Shown piece after piece: positions 17,449 through 24,862 of a DNA stretch of 64,000 nucleotides. Source of the stretch: Pseudomonas silvicola (GTDB taxonomy: Bacteria; Pseudomonadota; Gammaproteobacteria; Pseudomonadales; Pseudomonadaceae); contig NZ_CP093280.1 in the NCBI RefSeq assembly GCF_026651855.1, positions 6,718,501 to 6,782,500 on the forward strand, in the 5' to 3' direction. The translations under genes and the position numbers were made by a program. Position 1 is the first letter of the stretch, and every line of letters begins with the position of its first letter. The notes below the pieces were generated by a model, which had not been told where the DNA came from, did no database searches, and worked only from the letters and a program-made list of their open reading frames with translations.

Positions 17449-17458
17449 TTGTATACAA
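17449..17458. promoter_or_regulatory. TTGTATACAA operator before puuE
   Basis: Perfect palindrome 72 bases before the puuE start, identical to the site before the purine permease. It overlaps TACAAT (17454-17459), a likely -10 box with TTACAA 18 bases upstream. Confidence 0.6.
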
Positions 17459-17530
17459 TCAAGTCATCGCCGGGCGGCCAACCTCATCAGGGCCTCCCGC
17501 CAACCCATGACGCGAAGAAGGAAGAATGCA

Positions 17531-18460
17531 GTGAGCGCTGACTACCCACGCGACCTGATCGGTTACGGCCCCAACCCGCCCCACCCCCGCTGGCCGGGCA
17601 ATGCGCGCATCGCCCTGTCGTTCGTGCTCAATTACGAGGAAGGCGGCGAGCGCACTATCCTGCACGGTGACAAAGAGTCCGAAGCCTTCCTGTCCGAAAT
17701 GGTCGCCGCCCAGCCGTTGCAGGGCGAACGCAACATGAGCATGGAGTCGCTATACGAATACGGCAGCCGTGCCGGCGTTTGGCGGGTGCTCAAGGTGTTC
17801 AAGGACGCCGGCATTCCATTGACCATCTTCGCCGTGGCCATGGCCGCCCAGCGCCACCCGGACGTGATCCGTGCCATGGTCGCCGCCGGCCACGAGATCT
17901 GCAGCCACGGCTATCGCTGGATCGACTACCAGTACATGGACGAGGCACAGGAGCGCGAGCACATGCTCGAAGCCATCCGCATCCTCACCGAAATCAGCGG
18001 CGAGCGCCCGCTGGGCTGGTACACCGGCCGCACCGGCCCCAATACCCGCCGGCTGGTGATGGAGGAAGGCGGCTTCCTCTACGACTCCGACACCTATGAC
18101 GATGACCTGCCCTACTGGGAAGGCAACAACCCCACCGGCAAGCCGCACCTGGTGATCCCGTACACCCTGGACACCAACGACATGCGCTTTACCCAGGTGC
18201 AAGGCTTCAACAAGGGCGATGACTTCTTCGAATACCTCAAGGACGCCTTCGACGTGCTGTACGCCGAGGGTGCCGAAGCACCGAAGATGCTTTCCATCGG
18301 CCTGCACTGCCGGCTGATCGGCCGCCCGGCGCGGCTGGCCTCGCTCAAGCGCTTCATCGACTACGTGCAGGGCCACGACCAGGTGTGGTTCGCCCGCCGC
18401 GTCGACATCGCCCGGCACTGGCACGAGACCCACCCGTACCAGGCAGAGGCCGCGCAATGA
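17531..18460 (+). CDS. puuE: Allantoinase PuuE (NodB-type)
   Basis: Converts allantoin to allantoate without the metal site of classical allantoinase. The 309-residue protein has the polysaccharide-deacetylase (NodB) fold: RIALSFVLNYEEGGER near the start, HEICSHGYRW, GWYTGRTGPNTRRL and MLSIGLHCRLIGRPAR. The start is taken as GTG 17531, which follows AAGGAAG at proper spacing; an in-frame ATG at 17507 lacks a ribosome-binding site. Its TGA overlaps the uraD ATG (ATGA). First gene of the plus-strand catabolic run. Confidence 0.93.
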   Translation: MSADYPRDLIGYGPNPPHPRWPGNARIALSFVLNYEEGGERTILHGDKESEAFLSEMVAAQPLQGERNMSMESLYEYGSRAGVWRVLKVFKDAGIPLTIFAVAMAAQRHPDVIRAMVAAGHEICSHGYRWIDYQYMDEAQEREHMLEAIRILTEISGERPLGWYTGRTGPNTRRLVMEEGGFLYDSDTYDDDLPYWEGNNPTGKPHLVIPYTLDTNDMRFTQVQGFNKGDDFFEYLKDAFDVLYAEGAEAPKMLSIGLHCRLIGRPARLASLKRFIDYVQGHDQVWFARRVDIARHWHETHPYQAEAAQ

Positions 18461-18972
18461 CCGCTTTCCAGACCCTCAAGCCCTCCACCCTGGACCGCGA
18501 CGCCTTTGTCGCCGCCTTCGCCGACATCTACGAGCACTCGCCATGGGTGGCCCGCAAGGCCTTCGACCTGGGCCAGGGCCCCGAGCTCGACCAGATCGAA
18601 ACCCTGCACCAGCGCATGAGCGACATCCTGTTGAGCGCCGACCACGCCAGCCAGCTGGCGTTGATCAACGCGCACCCCGACCTGGCCGGCAAAGCCGCCG
18701 TCCAGGGCGAACTGACCGAAGCCAGCACCCACGAACAGGCCGGCGCCGGTATTCACCAATGCACCACCGAAGAGTTCCAGCGCTTCACGGAGCTGAACGA
18801 CGCCTACAAGGCCAAGTTCAGGTTCCCCTTCATCATGGCAGTCAAAGGCAGCAACCGGCATCAGATCCTCGCCGCGTTCGAAGTGCGCATCCACAACTCG
18901 GTCGAGGCCGAGTTCAAGGAAGCCCTGGCGCAGATCAACAAGATTGCCCTGTTCCGATTACTGACCCTGTAA
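18457..18972 (+). CDS. uraD: OHCU decarboxylase
   Basis: Decarboxylates 2-oxo-4-hydroxy-4-carboxy-5-ureidoimidazoline to S-allantoin, following HiuH. The 171 residues are all-helical with the family motifs [21 protein letters not shown] (catalytic histidine) and [11 protein letters not shown]. The ATG overlaps the puuE stop codon; a longer in-frame opening from 18385 lies inside puuE. Gene order puuE-uraD-alc follows the pathway except that PuuE acts after UraD. Confidence 0.95.
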   Translation: MTAFQTLKPSTLDRDAFVAAFADIYEHSPWVARKAFDLGQGPELDQIETLHQRMSDILLSADHASQLALINAHPDLAGKAAVQGELTEASTHEQAGAGIHQCTTEEFQRFTELNDAYKAKFRFPFIMAVKGSNRHQILAAFEVRIHNSVEAEFKEALAQINKIALFRLLTL

Positions 18973-19012
18973 CCGCCCTCCCCAGCCCCCCATTCAAGGC
19001 AGACAAGAAAAA

Positions 19013-20008
19013 ATGAAAGCATACGCCGTACCCTTCGAGAAGTTCGTCAACCTGGCCGACGCGCGCCTGGGCACCCAGGCCATCTCGGTCACCGACGACT
19101 GGTTCGCCGACGTCAACCGCCTGTTCCAGCCCACCCCCGCGGTGTGGAAAGAGGGTGTGTTCGACGACAACGGCAAGTGGATGGACGGATGGGAATCGCG
19201 CCGCAAGCGCTTCGAAGGCTACGACAGCGCGGTGATCCGCCTGGGCGTGCCAGGCTCGATCAAGGGCGTGGACATCGACACCTCGTTCTTTACCGGCAAC
19301 TTCCCGCCCTCGGCTTCCCTGGAAGGCTGTTTCGTGGCGGAGGGTGACCCGACCGATGCCACCCAGTGGACTGAAGTGCTGCCGGCGGTCGAGCTGCAGG
19401 GCAACAGCCACCACTACCACGAAATCAACGATGCCCAGGCGTACACCCACCTGCGCTTCAACATCTACCCGGACGGCGGCGTAGCCCGCCTGCGGGTGTA
19501 CGGCGTGCCGTTCCGCGACTGGTCGGCCACCGGTGACAACGAACAGGTGGACCTGGCCAGCGCCCTCAACGGCGGCCGTGCCCTGGCCTGCTCCGACGAG
19601 CACTTCGGGCGCATGAGCAACATCCTCAACCCGGGCCGTGGCATCAACATGGGTGACGGCTGGGAAACCGCGCGCCGCCGCACGCCGGGCAATGACTGGG
19701 TGATCGTCGCCCTGGGCCACGCCGGCACCGTGGAGCACGTGATCGTCGATACCCTGCACTTCAAGGGCAACTACCCGGACAGCTGCTCCATCCAGGGCGC
19801 GTTCGTCAAAGGCGGCACCGACAGCCAGATCGAAACCCAGAGCCTGTTCTGGCGTGAGCTGCTGCCCAGCCAGAAACTGCAGATGCACCAGGAGCACAGC
19901 TTCCAGGAGCAGATCAAGGACCTGGGGCCCATCACCCACATCCGCCTGAACGTGTTCCCGGACGGTGGCGTGAGCCGCTTGCGCGTGCTCGGCAAGGTCG
20001 CCAAATAA
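19013..20008 (+). CDS. alc: Allantoicase
   Basis: Hydrolyses allantoate to ureidoglycolate and urea. The 331 residues form two similar halves of the allantoicase jelly-roll fold: [13 protein letters not shown] with [17 protein letters not shown] in the first, and [18 protein letters not shown] with [15 protein letters not shown] in the second. Both halves contain an HxRxNxxPDGGV(A/S)RLRV motif. ATG 19013 comes 40 bases after uraD. Confidence 0.96.
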   Translation: MKAYAVPFEKFVNLADARLGTQAISVTDDWFADVNRLFQPTPAVWKEGVFDDNGKWMDGWESRRKRFEGYDSAVIRLGVPGSIKGVDIDTSFFTGNFPPSASLEGCFVAEGDPTDATQWTEVLPAVELQGNSHHYHEINDAQAYTHLRFNIYPDGGVARLRVYGVPFRDWSATGDNEQVDLASALNGGRALACSDEHFGRMSNILNPGRGINMGDGWETARRRTPGNDWVIVALGHAGTVEHVIVDTLHFKGNYPDSCSIQGAFVKGGTDSQIETQSLFWRELLPSQKLQMHQEHSFQEQIKDLGPITHIRLNVFPDGGVSRLRVLGKVAK

Positions 20009-20027
20009 CGGGCAGGTCGCAAAACCC

Positions 20028-20116
20028 TGTGGGACCGGGCGAAGCTCGGGAAAAGGACACCGCGGCGCTTCAGCTCTACCGCGCCGCCCGCTTCCCGAAC
20101 CACGCCCGGCCCCGCA
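20028..20116. repeat. REP-like inverted repeat, GGACCGGGCG family, copy 2
   Basis: The left arm, TGGGACCGGGCGAAGCTCGG, faces TTCCCGAACCACGCCCGGCC with several mismatches. Same family as 5187-5275 and 58879-58967. It lies between alc and allA inside the presumed operon. Confidence 0.65.
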
Positions 20117-20147
20117 GTGATCAAGCACATCGAACAGAGACAGAACA

Positions 20148-20651
20148 ATGCGCACACTAATGATCGAGCCCCTGACCAAAGAAGCCTTCGCCCCCTTCGG
20201 TGACGTGATCGAAACCGACGGCAGCGACCACTTCATGATCAACAATGGCTCGACCATGCGTTTTCACCGTCTGGCCACGGTCGAGACCGCCACGCCCGAC
20301 GACAAGGCGATCATCAGCATCTTCCGCGCCGACGTGCTGGACATGCCGTTGACCGTGCGCATGCTGGAGCGCCACCCGCTTGGCAGCCAGGCCTTCGTGC
20401 CGCTGCTGGGCAACCCCTTTCTGATCGTGGTCGCGCCACGTGGCGATGCACCTGTATCAGGCTTGGTCCGCGCCTTCATCACCAATGGCAGGCAGGGCAT
20501 CAATTACCATCGCGGCGTATGGCACCACCCGGTGCTGACGATCGAAAAGCGGGATGACTTCCTGGTGGTTGATCGCAGTGGTTCCGGCAACAACTGCGAC
20601 GAGCATTTCTTCAATGAGGACGAGCTGCTGGTCCTCGCCCCCCACCAATAA
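20148..20651 (+). CDS. allA: Ureidoglycolate lyase
   Basis: Splits ureidoglycolate into glyoxylate and urea, the last step of the route encoded here. The 167-residue protein begins LMIEPLTKEAFAPFGDVIET and contains VRMLERHPLGSQAFVPL, GRQGINYHRGVWHHPVL and DFLVVDRSG, which are the cupin-like AllA motifs. ATG 20148 follows AGAGACAGAAC. It precedes puuD by 48 bases. Confidence 0.95.
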   Translation: MRTLMIEPLTKEAFAPFGDVIETDGSDHFMINNGSTMRFHRLATVETATPDDKAIISIFRADVLDMPLTVRMLERHPLGSQAFVPLLGNPFLIVVAPRGDAPVSGLVRAFITNGRQGINYHRGVWHHPVLTIEKRDDFLVVDRSGSGNNCDEHFFNEDELLVLAPHQ

Positions 20652-20699
20652 GAGAAGGCTGGCCATTGCACCGCAGTGGCACGGCAAGAGGTTACGACT

Positions 20700-22001
20700 G
20701 TGCAAGCACATCTGATGGAATGGCTGAATCTGGGCGTGCGCTGGATTCACATGATCGTCGGGATCGCCTGGATTGGCGCGTCCTTCTATTTCGTCTGGCT
20801 GGAGAACAACCTCAACCGCAGCAACCCTCGCGAAGGCTTGAGCGGCGACCTGTGGGCCATTCACGGTGGCGGCATCTACCACCTGGAAAAATACAAGCTG
20901 GCCCCACCGACCATGCCGGACAACCTGCACTGGTTCAAATGGGAAGCCTACTGGACCTGGATGTCGGGCATCGTGCTGCTGTGCGTGGTGTTCTACTCCA
21001 ACCCCACCCTTTACCTGCTGGCCCCCGGCAGCACCCTCAGCGGGCCGGAAGGCATCGCCATCGGCGTGGGCGCGCTGATCGCCAGCTGGTTCATCTATGA
21101 CGTGCTGTGCGACTCGCCCCTGGGCAAGCGCCCCGGTCTGCTGGGCCTGGTGCTGTTCGTGCTGATCATCGCCGCCTGCTATGGCTTCAGCCAGGTGTTC
21201 AGTGGCCGCGGCGCGTACCTGCACACCGGCGCCATCATCGGCACCATCATGGTGGGTAACGTGTTCCGCATCATCATGCCCGCCCAGCGCGCACTGGTGG
21301 CGGCCATCGCCGAAAACCGCACGCCGGACCCGACCCTGCCAGCCAAGGGCCTGCTGCGTTCGCGGCACAACAACTACTTCACCCTGCCCGTGCTGTTCAT
21401 CATGATCAGCAACCACTTCCCCAGCACCTACGGCAGCCACTACAACTGGCTGATCCTGGCAGGCATCGCGGTGGTCGCGGTGGTGGTGCGCCACTACTTC
21501 AACACCCGCCACAACAACCACAAGTTCGCCTGGGCCCTGCCCGCTGGCGCCCTGGGGATGATCTGCCTGGCCTTCGTCACCGGCCCCCTGCAAATGGCCA
21601 ACACCAGCGATGTGGCCCAGGCACCGAAGATCGAGTACCAGCCGCTGCCCGGCACCGCCATTGGCGGCAAGCGCGCCGATGAAATGCCCGCCGCCCCGGC
21701 CCAAGCGGCCCCGGCCGAACAACCGGCGCAGGCCAGCAGCGTGAACTTCGACCAGGTGCATGGGGTGATCCAGGAGCGCTGCGCGGTGTGCCATTCGGCC
21801 AAGCCGACCAGCCCGCTGTTCTCCAGCGCCCCGGCCGGGATCATGTTCGACACCCCGCAGCAGATCCAGCAACTGGCCCCGCGCATCCAGGCGCAGGCCG
21901 TGGCCAGCCAGATCATGCCGCTGGGCAATATCACGCAGATGACCCAGGAAGAGCGCAACCTGGTGGGGCAGTGGATCGCCAAGGGTGCGCAGGTGAACTG
22001 A
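20700..22001 (+). CDS. puuD: Membrane-bound urate hydroxylase PuuD with fused cytochrome c
   Basis: Oxidises urate to 5-hydroxyisourate and passes electrons to the respiratory chain, replacing soluble uricase. The 433 residues comprise an N-terminal DUF989 domain of about eight membrane helices (WLNLGVRWIHMIVGIAWIG, SFYFVWLENNLNR, FIMISNHFPSTYG), an Ala/Pro linker at about 312-345, and a C-terminal cytochrome c domain with haem motif CAVCH (Cys361, Cys364, His365) and a candidate axial Met406 (QIMPLGN). GTG 20700 follows AAGAGGT at a suitable distance; the frame opens at 20676 and ATG 20715 is another option. No soluble uricase gene is in the window. Confidence 0.93.
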   Translation: MQAHLMEWLNLGVRWIHMIVGIAWIGASFYFVWLENNLNRSNPREGLSGDLWAIHGGGIYHLEKYKLAPPTMPDNLHWFKWEAYWTWMSGIVLLCVVFYSNPTLYLLAPGSTLSGPEGIAIGVGALIASWFIYDVLCDSPLGKRPGLLGLVLFVLIIAACYGFSQVFSGRGAYLHTGAIIGTIMVGNVFRIIMPAQRALVAAIAENRTPDPTLPAKGLLRSRHNNYFTLPVLFIMISNHFPSTYGSHYNWLILAGIAVVAVVVRHYFNTRHNNHKFAWALPAGALGMICLAFVTGPLQMANTSDVAQAPKIEYQPLPGTAIGGKRADEMPAAPAQAAPAEQPAQASSVNFDQVHGVIQERCAVCHSAKPTSPLFSSAPAGIMFDTPQQIQQLAPRIQAQAVASQIMPLGNITQMTQEERNLVGQWIAKGAQVN

Positions 22002-22011
22002 AGCAAACCGT

Positions 22012-22101
22012 TGCAAGCGTTGAGCGGCAAGCTGCAAGTTGAAGCAACGGCACCGGCGAACGCCTGCCTGAAGCTGATAGCTTGCCGCTTGCAGCTGCTT
22101 C
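22012..22101. repeat. Imperfect inverted repeat, GGCAAGCTGCAAG family
   Basis: AGCGGCAAGCT on the left is mirrored by AGCTTGCCGCTTGCAGCTGC-like sequence on the right, with mismatches. It is related to the perfect repeat at 24688-24739. It fills the gap between puuD and the permease. Confidence 0.5.
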
Positions 22102-22132
22102 TCCTCAATAACAACAAAATCCGAGGTGTTGC

Positions 22133-23488
22133 ATGTCCGAGTCAAGCCACGCGCGCATCCCCCCTGCGCCACCCAGACAGCCCCTGCCGTTGATGCAACT
22201 GATTCTAGTGGGTTTGCAGCATGTGTTGCTGATGTACGGGGGCGCCATCGCGGTGCCGCTGATCGTTGGGCAGGCAGCCGGCCTCTCCCGGGAAGAAATC
22301 GCCTTCCTCATCAACGCCGACCTGCTGGTGGCCGGTGTGGCCACCGTGGTGCAGTCCATGGGCATAGGCGCCCTGGGCATTCGCATGCCGGTGATGATGG
22401 GCGCCAGCTTCGCCGCGGTCGCGAGCATGGTGGCCATGGCTGGCATGCAGGGCGTGGGGCTGCCGGGCATCTTCGGCGCCACCATCGCCGCGGGGTTCTT
22501 CGGCATGATCATCGCGCCGTTCATGTCCAAGATCGTGCGGTTCTTTCCCCCGCTGGTCACGGGCACCGTGATCACGTCCATCGGCCTGTCGCTGTTCCCC
22601 GTGGCGGTCAACTGGGCCGGTGGTGGCGCCAAGGCGCTGCCTTTCGGCTCGCCTGTCTACCTCATCGTGGCCGGCCTGGTGCTGGCGACGATTCTGCTGA
22701 TCCACCGTTTCATGAGCGGTTTCTGGGTCAACATTTCGGTGCTCATCGGCATGGTGCTGGGCTATGTGCTGTCGGGCCTGATCGGCATGGTCGACCTTTC
22801 CGGGCTGGCTGCCGCGCCGTGGTTGCAGGTGGTCACGCCCCTGCACTTCGGCCTGCCCACCTTCAGCCTGGCACCGGTGCTGTCCATGTGCCTGGTGGTG
22901 GTGATCATCTTCGTCGAGTCCACGGGCATGTTCCTGGCCCTGGGCAAGATCACCGACCGCGAAGTCACCCCCGGCATGCTGCGCCGCGGCCTGCTGTGCG
23001 ACGCCGCCGCCTCGTTCGTGGCCGGTTTCTTCAATACCTTCACCCACTCCTCCTTCGCCCAGAACATCGGCCTGGTGCAGATGACCGGCGTGCGTTGCCG
23101 CTCTGTGACCATCGTCGCCGGCAGCTTTCTGATCGCCCTGAGCCTGGTGCCCAAGGCTGCCTACCTGGTGGCCTCGATTCCTCCCGCGGTACTGGGCGGC
23201 GCCGCCATTGCCATGTTCGGCATGGTCGCGGCCACCGGGATCAAGATCCTCCAGGAAGCCGATATCGGTGACCGCCGCAACCAGTTGCTGGTGGCGGTGA
23301 GCATCGGCATGGGCCTGATCCCGGTGGTGCGCCCGGAGTTCTTTTCCCAGTTGCCCTTGTGGATGGGCCCCATCACCCACAGCGGTATTGCAATGGCCAC
23401 GTTGAGCGCGGTGCTGCTCAACCTGCTGTTCAACGTACTCGGCGGTGCCGAGCGCGAGGCCCTGGCCAGAGAGGCGCATCAGCACTGA
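22133..23488 (+). CDS. NCS2-family (NAT type) urate/xanthine permease
   Basis: A 451-residue inner-membrane nucleobase transporter with about 14 helices. NAT-family signatures are QHVLLMYGGAIAVPLIVG, the helix-8 motif FVESTGMFLALGKI, and the QN motif FAQNIGLVQMTGVRCRSV. The NAT branch takes xanthine, urate or uracil; the position after puuD favours urate or xanthine. ATG 22133 follows CCGAGGTGTTGC. Distinct from the AzgA-type permease at 12658, so the cluster encodes importers from both NCS2 branches. Confidence 0.9.
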   Translation: MSESSHARIPPAPPRQPLPLMQLILVGLQHVLLMYGGAIAVPLIVGQAAGLSREEIAFLINADLLVAGVATVVQSMGIGALGIRMPVMMGASFAAVASMVAMAGMQGVGLPGIFGATIAAGFFGMIIAPFMSKIVRFFPPLVTGTVITSIGLSLFPVAVNWAGGGAKALPFGSPVYLIVAGLVLATILLIHRFMSGFWVNISVLIGMVLGYVLSGLIGMVDLSGLAAAPWLQVVTPLHFGLPTFSLAPVLSMCLVVVIIFVESTGMFLALGKITDREVTPGMLRRGLLCDAAASFVAGFFNTFTHSSFAQNIGLVQMTGVRCRSVTIVAGSFLIALSLVPKAAYLVASIPPAVLGGAAIAMFGMVAATGIKILQEADIGDRRNQLLVAVSIGMGLIPVVRPEFFSQLPLWMGPITHSGIAMATLSAVLLNLLFNVLGGAEREALAREAHQH

Positions 23489-23885
23489 AAGAAGGGGCAC
23501 CGGGTAGAAAAGCTGACCGAGTGCCCCACTTTTGCTGCGCCTGCTCTGTAACAGAGCACTTGAGCCGCGCCGCGCGAGTCAGTAATCTGCGCGCCCGCGT
23601 AAAACCGGGGGGATATTTTCCCCGATAAAGCTGACCTCTTGTACAGGAGCGGGCGCCCGCCCCGCCGCGTCTTCGTTTGCAGCCAATCGAACACCATTCG
23701 ACTGTTTATCGACAACAGCCGACGGGATTTCTTTGGCCTTTCGATGACGTTGGCAAGGCTCTTGCTATCACAGATGCGCCGCGGGGGAAGTTGACCAGTT
23801 GGACGACTTTTCATGTAAACCAAAAGGCGCCACCACAGAGCGCCACCTAGCAACACAGACTGAAATAAAACCTGGGAGCAAAACA
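23489..23885. other. 397-base intergenic region before the Tsx-like gene
   Basis: Apart from an imperfect long-loop inverted repeat (GGGGCAC at 23494, GTGCCCC at 23521) and GGGGATATTTTCCCC near 23609, nothing is recognised. The Tsx-like promoter is presumably here. No credible gene. Confidence 0.5.
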
Positions 23886-24677
23886 ATGAAACGTGTTCTT
23901 TCGAGCCTGATGGCGGCCGGTGGCCTGCTGGCGGGTGGCTACGCTGCAGCCGACGATAATGGCTGGCTGCAATGGCAAAGCAATAGCCTGACCTACCTGT
24001 ATGGCCAAAACTTCAAGGTCAACCCGGAGAATCAGCAGACCGTCACGTTTGAACACGCCGACAGCTGGAAGTACGGCGATAACTTCCTGTTCGTGGATAA
24101 CATCTTCTACAACGGCAAAAAAGATTCCGGCGTCGGCCGCAACACCCTGTACGGCGAGTTCAGCCCGCGCCTCTCTGCCAGCAAGATCTTCGGCCAGCAG
24201 ATCGGTTACGGCCCGGTCAAGGACGTGCTCCTGGCCATGACCTACGAGTTCGGCGAGGGTGACGTGGAGTCCTACCTGATCGGCCCGGGCTTTGACCTGA
24301 ACATCCCAGGCTTCGACTACTTCCAGCTGAACTTCTACGACCGTATCGTCGACGGCGACCGTGCGGGCAACAACGTCTGGCAGATCACGCCGGTGTGGTC
24401 CTACACCATTCCGGTGGGCAAGTCCGACATCCTCATCGACGGCTACATGGACTGGGTCATCGGTAGCGACTCGAACAAGAACGGCGACTACCACAAGAAC
24501 CTGCACTTCAACCCGCAGGTCAAGTATGACCTGGGCAAGGCCTTGAGCTGGACGCCGCAGAAGGTCTACGTGGGCTTTGAGTACGACTACTGGAAAGACA
24601 AGTACGGTATCCAGAGCACCCATAGCTTCGAGACCAACCAGAATACTGCCAGCCTGTTGCTGAAAGTGTTCTTCTAA
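23886..24677 (+). CDS. Tsx-like outer-membrane nucleoside channel
   Basis: A 263-residue outer-membrane protein of the nucleoside-specific channel (Tsx/OmpK) family. A signal peptide (KRVLSSLMAAGGLLAGGYAAA, residues 2-22) is followed by WLQWQSNSLTYLYGQNF, alternating aromatic beta strands, and a terminal aromatic residue (LLLKVFF) as needed for outer-membrane assembly. It comes 397 bases after the urate/xanthine permease, so it probably has its own promoter but serves nucleoside or purine uptake across the outer membrane. The longer frame from 23799 has no fitting start. Confidence 0.87.
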   Translation: MKRVLSSLMAAGGLLAGGYAAADDNGWLQWQSNSLTYLYGQNFKVNPENQQTVTFEHADSWKYGDNFLFVDNIFYNGKKDSGVGRNTLYGEFSPRLSASKIFGQQIGYGPVKDVLLAMTYEFGEGDVESYLIGPGFDLNIPGFDYFQLNFYDRIVDGDRAGNNVWQITPVWSYTIPVGKSDILIDGYMDWVIGSDSNKNGDYHKNLHFNPQVKYDLGKALSWTPQKVYVGFEYDYWKDKYGIQSTHSFETNQNTASLLLKVFF

Positions 24678-24681
24678 GCTC

Positions 24682-24748
24682 AGTTGCAAGCTGCAAGCCA
24701 AGGCGACGGCGGTACGCGGATTGCCTTGGCTTGCAGCTTGACGCTTAA
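24682..24748. repeat. Inverted repeat after the Tsx-like gene
   Basis: AAGCTGCAAGCCAAGGC (24688-24704) is perfectly complementary to GCCTTGGCTTGCAGCTT (24723-24739), 17 bp with an 18-base loop, five bases after the stop codon. Family related to 22012-22101. It may also end transcription. Confidence 0.7.
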
Positions 24749-24862
24749 AGCTGCCCCTCTGCCGCTCTTCCCCACCGCGGCACTCCTTCATCGATCCGCG
24801 TCGCGAACGAGTCCCTTACCACCTGCCCGGTCCCACAGGGGCGCGACGCCACGCGCTGCCGG

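Larger units (their letters stand above)
17152..17530. other. Divergent hiuH/puuE control region
   Basis: A 379-base region with two TTGTAYACAA palindromes (17256-17265 and 17449-17458), a leader hairpin before hiuH (17194-17210) and a possible sigma-54 type promoter (17415-17430). No gene is seen apart from the optional N-terminal extension of hiuH. Confidence 0.6.

Noticed and set aside
20457-22172. A 571-codon minus-strand frame over allA and puuD
   Set aside because: His/Gln-rich antisense frame without motifs; PuuD is certain on the plus strand.
23494-23527. GGGGCAC/GTGCCCC inverted repeat after the urate/xanthine permease
   Set aside because: Only seven pairs around a 20-base loop and no T-tract, so it is not convincing as a terminator.
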